DNA of 6,132 bases from positions 1-6,132 of the forward strand of contig JADFYA010000233.1 in assembly GCA_015233285.1 (NCBI GenBank), in the 5' to 3' direction. Below, piece after piece: positions 4,619-6,132 of this stretch; position 1 is the stretch's first letter, and the number at the start of each line of letters is the position of its first letter. Made by a program: the position numbers and the translations under genes. Below the pieces are notes generated by a model, which was not told the DNA's origin, made no database searches, and saw nothing but the letters and a program-made list of their open reading frames with translations. The stretch is from Deltaproteobacteria bacterium. GTDB lineage: Bacteria; Desulfobacterota; JADFXK01.

Positions 4619-5986
4619 ATGGCCGAACAAACACTCTTGTCGCCTACCATTACCCATCCACCCGTGACCGACATCGCCCGGATTGGGGAACCCAAGATCG
4701 ACTCGCCTCTAAAAGAGAGGATGATCAAGGGTGGTTACAAAAATTCCAAGACATTTATCACCGATCAGGACCGGGTGGTGATCGATCCACTCTTCCAGAC
4801 ACTCAAAAAATCCATGGCCGACGGGGAGGAACCTTTATCCTTCGAATTGGCCGGGCCTCGGGAAAAGATTTATTTCGACCCCAAGAAACTCAAGTGCGCC
4901 ATCGTTACCTGCGGCGGGTTATGCCCCGGGATTAATTCAGTGGTCAGAGCCACAGTCCTGGACCTGTATCACAACTACGGGGTAGTGAACATTCTAGGAA
5001 TCAGGTACGGCTTTGAAGGGCTTATCCCCAAGTATGGGCACGAGGTTATTGAACTCACCCCCAAGGTTATCCGGGATGTCCATAACGCCGGAGGCACCTT
5101 TCTGTCCTCGTCCCGAGGGCAACAAGATGTGGGAGAAATGGTTGACGCCTTAGAAAGGTTGAATATTGGGTTACTGTTCTCCATCGGCGGGGACGGCACC
5201 TTGCGGGCGACTGAAAAGATCAGTGAAGAAATAACCAATCGCGGCCTGAAGATCTCGGTAATCGGGATACCGAAGACGATTGACAATGATATAAATTACC
5301 TGAGCAAGTCATTTGGTTTCGACACGGCGGTCGAAGTGGCCACCCAGGTCATCCGGAGCGCCCACCAAGAAGCTCTGGGCGCCCCCAACGGGATCGGTCT
5401 GGTCAAGCTCATGGGGCGTTATTCGGGTTTCATCGCCTGCAACGCGGCCCTGGCCCAGCGGGACGTCAACTTTTGTCTCATCCCGGAGGCGGATTTCGAC
5501 CTGGAGGGGGAACACGGCTTCTTTGCGGAACTCCAGACCCGCATCGAGCACAGCGGCCATGCGGTTATCGTGGTGGCGGAGGGCGCCGGGCAGAAGTTCT
5601 TTAAGCAGGAGGAACTGGGCAAAGACGCCTCAGGCAACATCAAGTTGGGTGACATTGGGGTGTATCTAAAAGACAGTATAAACGCTTACTTTAAGTCGCG
5701 CAATTTCACCGTAAACCTGAAGTATATCGATCCCAGTTACACTATCAGGAGCGTCCCGGCCAACGCCAATGACCGGATCTATTGCGGATTTCTGGGGCAA
5801 TTAGCGGTACATGCCGGCATGGCCGGAAAAACGAATATGTTGATCGCCCTCTGGAACGACGCCTATGTCCACATGCCCATTAAGACGGTCATAAGCGAAC
5901 GAAAATGCGTTAATATCAAAAGCCGGCTGTGGCAAAGCGTGTTGGAGTCCACCGGACAACCACCCATGATTAATGACGTTTCTTGA
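4619..5986 (+). CDS. 6-phosphofructokinase, long G/K type, probably ATP-dependent, 455 aa
   Basis: It phosphorylates fructose 6-phosphate to fructose 1,6-bisphosphate in glycolysis. The PFK core begins near residue 92. Motifs in order: CGGLCPGIN (98-106, phosphate donor loop), GGDGT (190-194), PKTIDND (218-224) with the catalytic base Asp222, MGRYSG (265-270, sugar phosphate binding), and IPEADF (288-293). Two positions separate donor types: Gly193 (E. coli Gly104) marks ATP users, where pyrophosphate enzymes have Asp; Lys219 (E. coli Gly124) is typical of pyrophosphate enzymes but also occurs with Gly104 in ATP-dependent long forms, such as those of trypanosomes and plants. ATP use is therefore the better call, not proven. 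A ~90-residue N-terminal extension makes it longer than the ~320-residue bacterial PfkA and matches the long group. It follows a terminator; no promoter is clear. A 78-bp gap separates it from the next gene. Confidence 0.93.
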   Translation: MAEQTLLSPTITHPPVTDIARIGEPKIDSPLKERMIKGGYKNSKTFITDQDRVVIDPLFQTLKKSMADGEEPLSFELAGPREKIYFDPKKLKCAIVTCGGLCPGINSVVRATVLDLYHNYGVVNILGIRYGFEGLIPKYGHEVIELTPKVIRDVHNAGGTFLSSSRGQQDVGEMVDALERLNIGLLFSIGGDGTLRATEKISEEITNRGLKISVIGIPKTIDNDINYLSKSFGFDTAVEVATQVIRSAHQEALGAPNGIGLVKLMGRYSGFIACNAALAQRDVNFCLIPEADFDLEGEHGFFAELQTRIEHSGHAVIVVAEGAGQKFFKQEELGKDASGNIKLGDIGVYLKDSINAYFKSRNFTVNLKYIDPSYTIRSVPANANDRIYCGFLGQLAVHAGMAGKTNMLIALWNDAYVHMPIKTVISERKCVNIKSRLWQSVLESTGQPPMINDVS

Positions 5987-6049
5987 CACAAGTAAGATAT
6001 CGTTAAGAGGTCCTGTTATAGCTCCGTCCCCAAAAGCATATCCGTGAGC

Positions 6050-6055
6050 AAGGAG
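6050..6055 (+). promoter_or_regulatory. Ribosome binding site of the Uma2-like gene
   Basis: AAGGAG sits 9 bases before ATG 6065, a strong site that supports the start of the partial gene at the window edge. Confidence 0.7.
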
Positions 6056-6064
6056 AGTGTAACC

Positions 6065-6132
6065 ATGGCCGAGCCGGCAAAGAAGATAGCCACGTACGAG
6101 GATCTCTATAGCATCCCCGAAAACATGACCGG
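6065..6132 (+). CDS. N-terminus of a probable Uma2-family (DUF820) protein, 3' end outside window
   Basis: Only 22 complete codons are present, starting MAEPAKKIATYEDLYSIPEN. The pattern of a short basic start, then T-Y-E-D-L, then I/L-P-E-N, is the typical opening of Uma2 proteins, which carry a PD-(D/E)XK-type restriction endonuclease-like fold and usually run to ~190-210 residues. Their biological role is poorly known; they are often found in large paralogous sets and may be linked to mobile DNA. The catalytic residues lie beyond the window. A strong AAGGAG precedes the ATG. The family call rests on this short N-terminal pattern from memory and could be wrong. Confidence 0.6.
   Translation, partial: MAEPAKKIATYEDLYSIPENMT

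Noticed and set aside
4440..4667. 75-codon ORF spanning the Smr end and phosphofructokinase start
   Set aside because: It overlaps both strong genes and the terminator in another frame, with no ribosome binding site or motif.
5983..5988. TTGACA at the end of the phosphofructokinase gene as a promoter for the Uma2-like gene
   Set aside because: At 17 bases downstream the sequence is agaggt, and the nearest TATA-like box (about 6016) is some 27 bases away.
1..6132. CRISPR arrays, tRNA genes, IS ends or attachment sites
   Set aside because: No regularly spaced repeats, cloverleaf-like pattern, transposase fragment or terminal inverted repeats with target duplications were seen on reading both strands.

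Overview
The window looks like chromosomal DNA from a free-living, moderately GC-rich bacterium. The mix of a long G/K-type phosphofructokinase, a Smr protein with a basic tail, a LabA-like NYN protein and a Uma2-type start would suit Desulfobacterota (former Deltaproteobacteria). That placement is an impression from protein style, not a computed result. No phage, IS element, CRISPR array, tRNA or rRNA was recognised.

Layout, left to right. (1) Positions 2-439 (+) are the C-terminal end of a longer protein, ending in a histidine phosphotransfer (HPt) domain. This is probably the tail of a hybrid sensor kinase, and it lies in AT-rich DNA. (2) Positions 440-700 hold a 17-bp tandem duplication, a plausible sigma70 promoter, and a GC-rich leader with two good hairpins in front of a pyrE-like orotate phosphoribosyltransferase gene (701-1456, +). 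(3) A strong inverted repeat (1486-1526) with T-rich flanks on both sides separates pyrE from a convergent gene, so it is probably a bidirectional terminator. (4) Positions 1571-2653 (-) encode a LabA-like NYN-domain protein with a C-terminal helical or winged-helix-like region. It has a perfect Shine-Dalgarno, a long leader with a 10-bp inverted repeat, and a candidate promoter near 2887-2916. (5) Positions 3076-3714 (+) encode a small COG2945-type alpha/beta hydrolase. Its TTGACA promoter runs into the start codon region. (6) Positions 3773-4507 (+) encode a Smr-domain protein, followed by an intrinsic terminator (4561-4587). (7) Positions 4619-5986 (+) encode a 455-residue 6-phosphofructokinase with ATP-type active-site markers. 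(8) Positions 6065-6132 (+) are the first 22 codons of a probable Uma2-family protein that runs off the window.

The genes do not form one pathway. PyrE (pyrimidine synthesis) and phosphofructokinase (glycolysis) are housekeeping enzymes. NYN, Smr and Uma2 are nuclease-related folds that sit close together, but nothing shows that they act together. The hydrolase and the Smr gene may be co-transcribed, since there is a 58-bp gap with no terminator. No clear multi-gene novel system is visible. The most interesting items are non-coding: the structured pyrE leader, with a possible switch that hides the ribosome binding site; the inverted repeat in the NYN leader; and the possibly leaderless hydrolase transcript.
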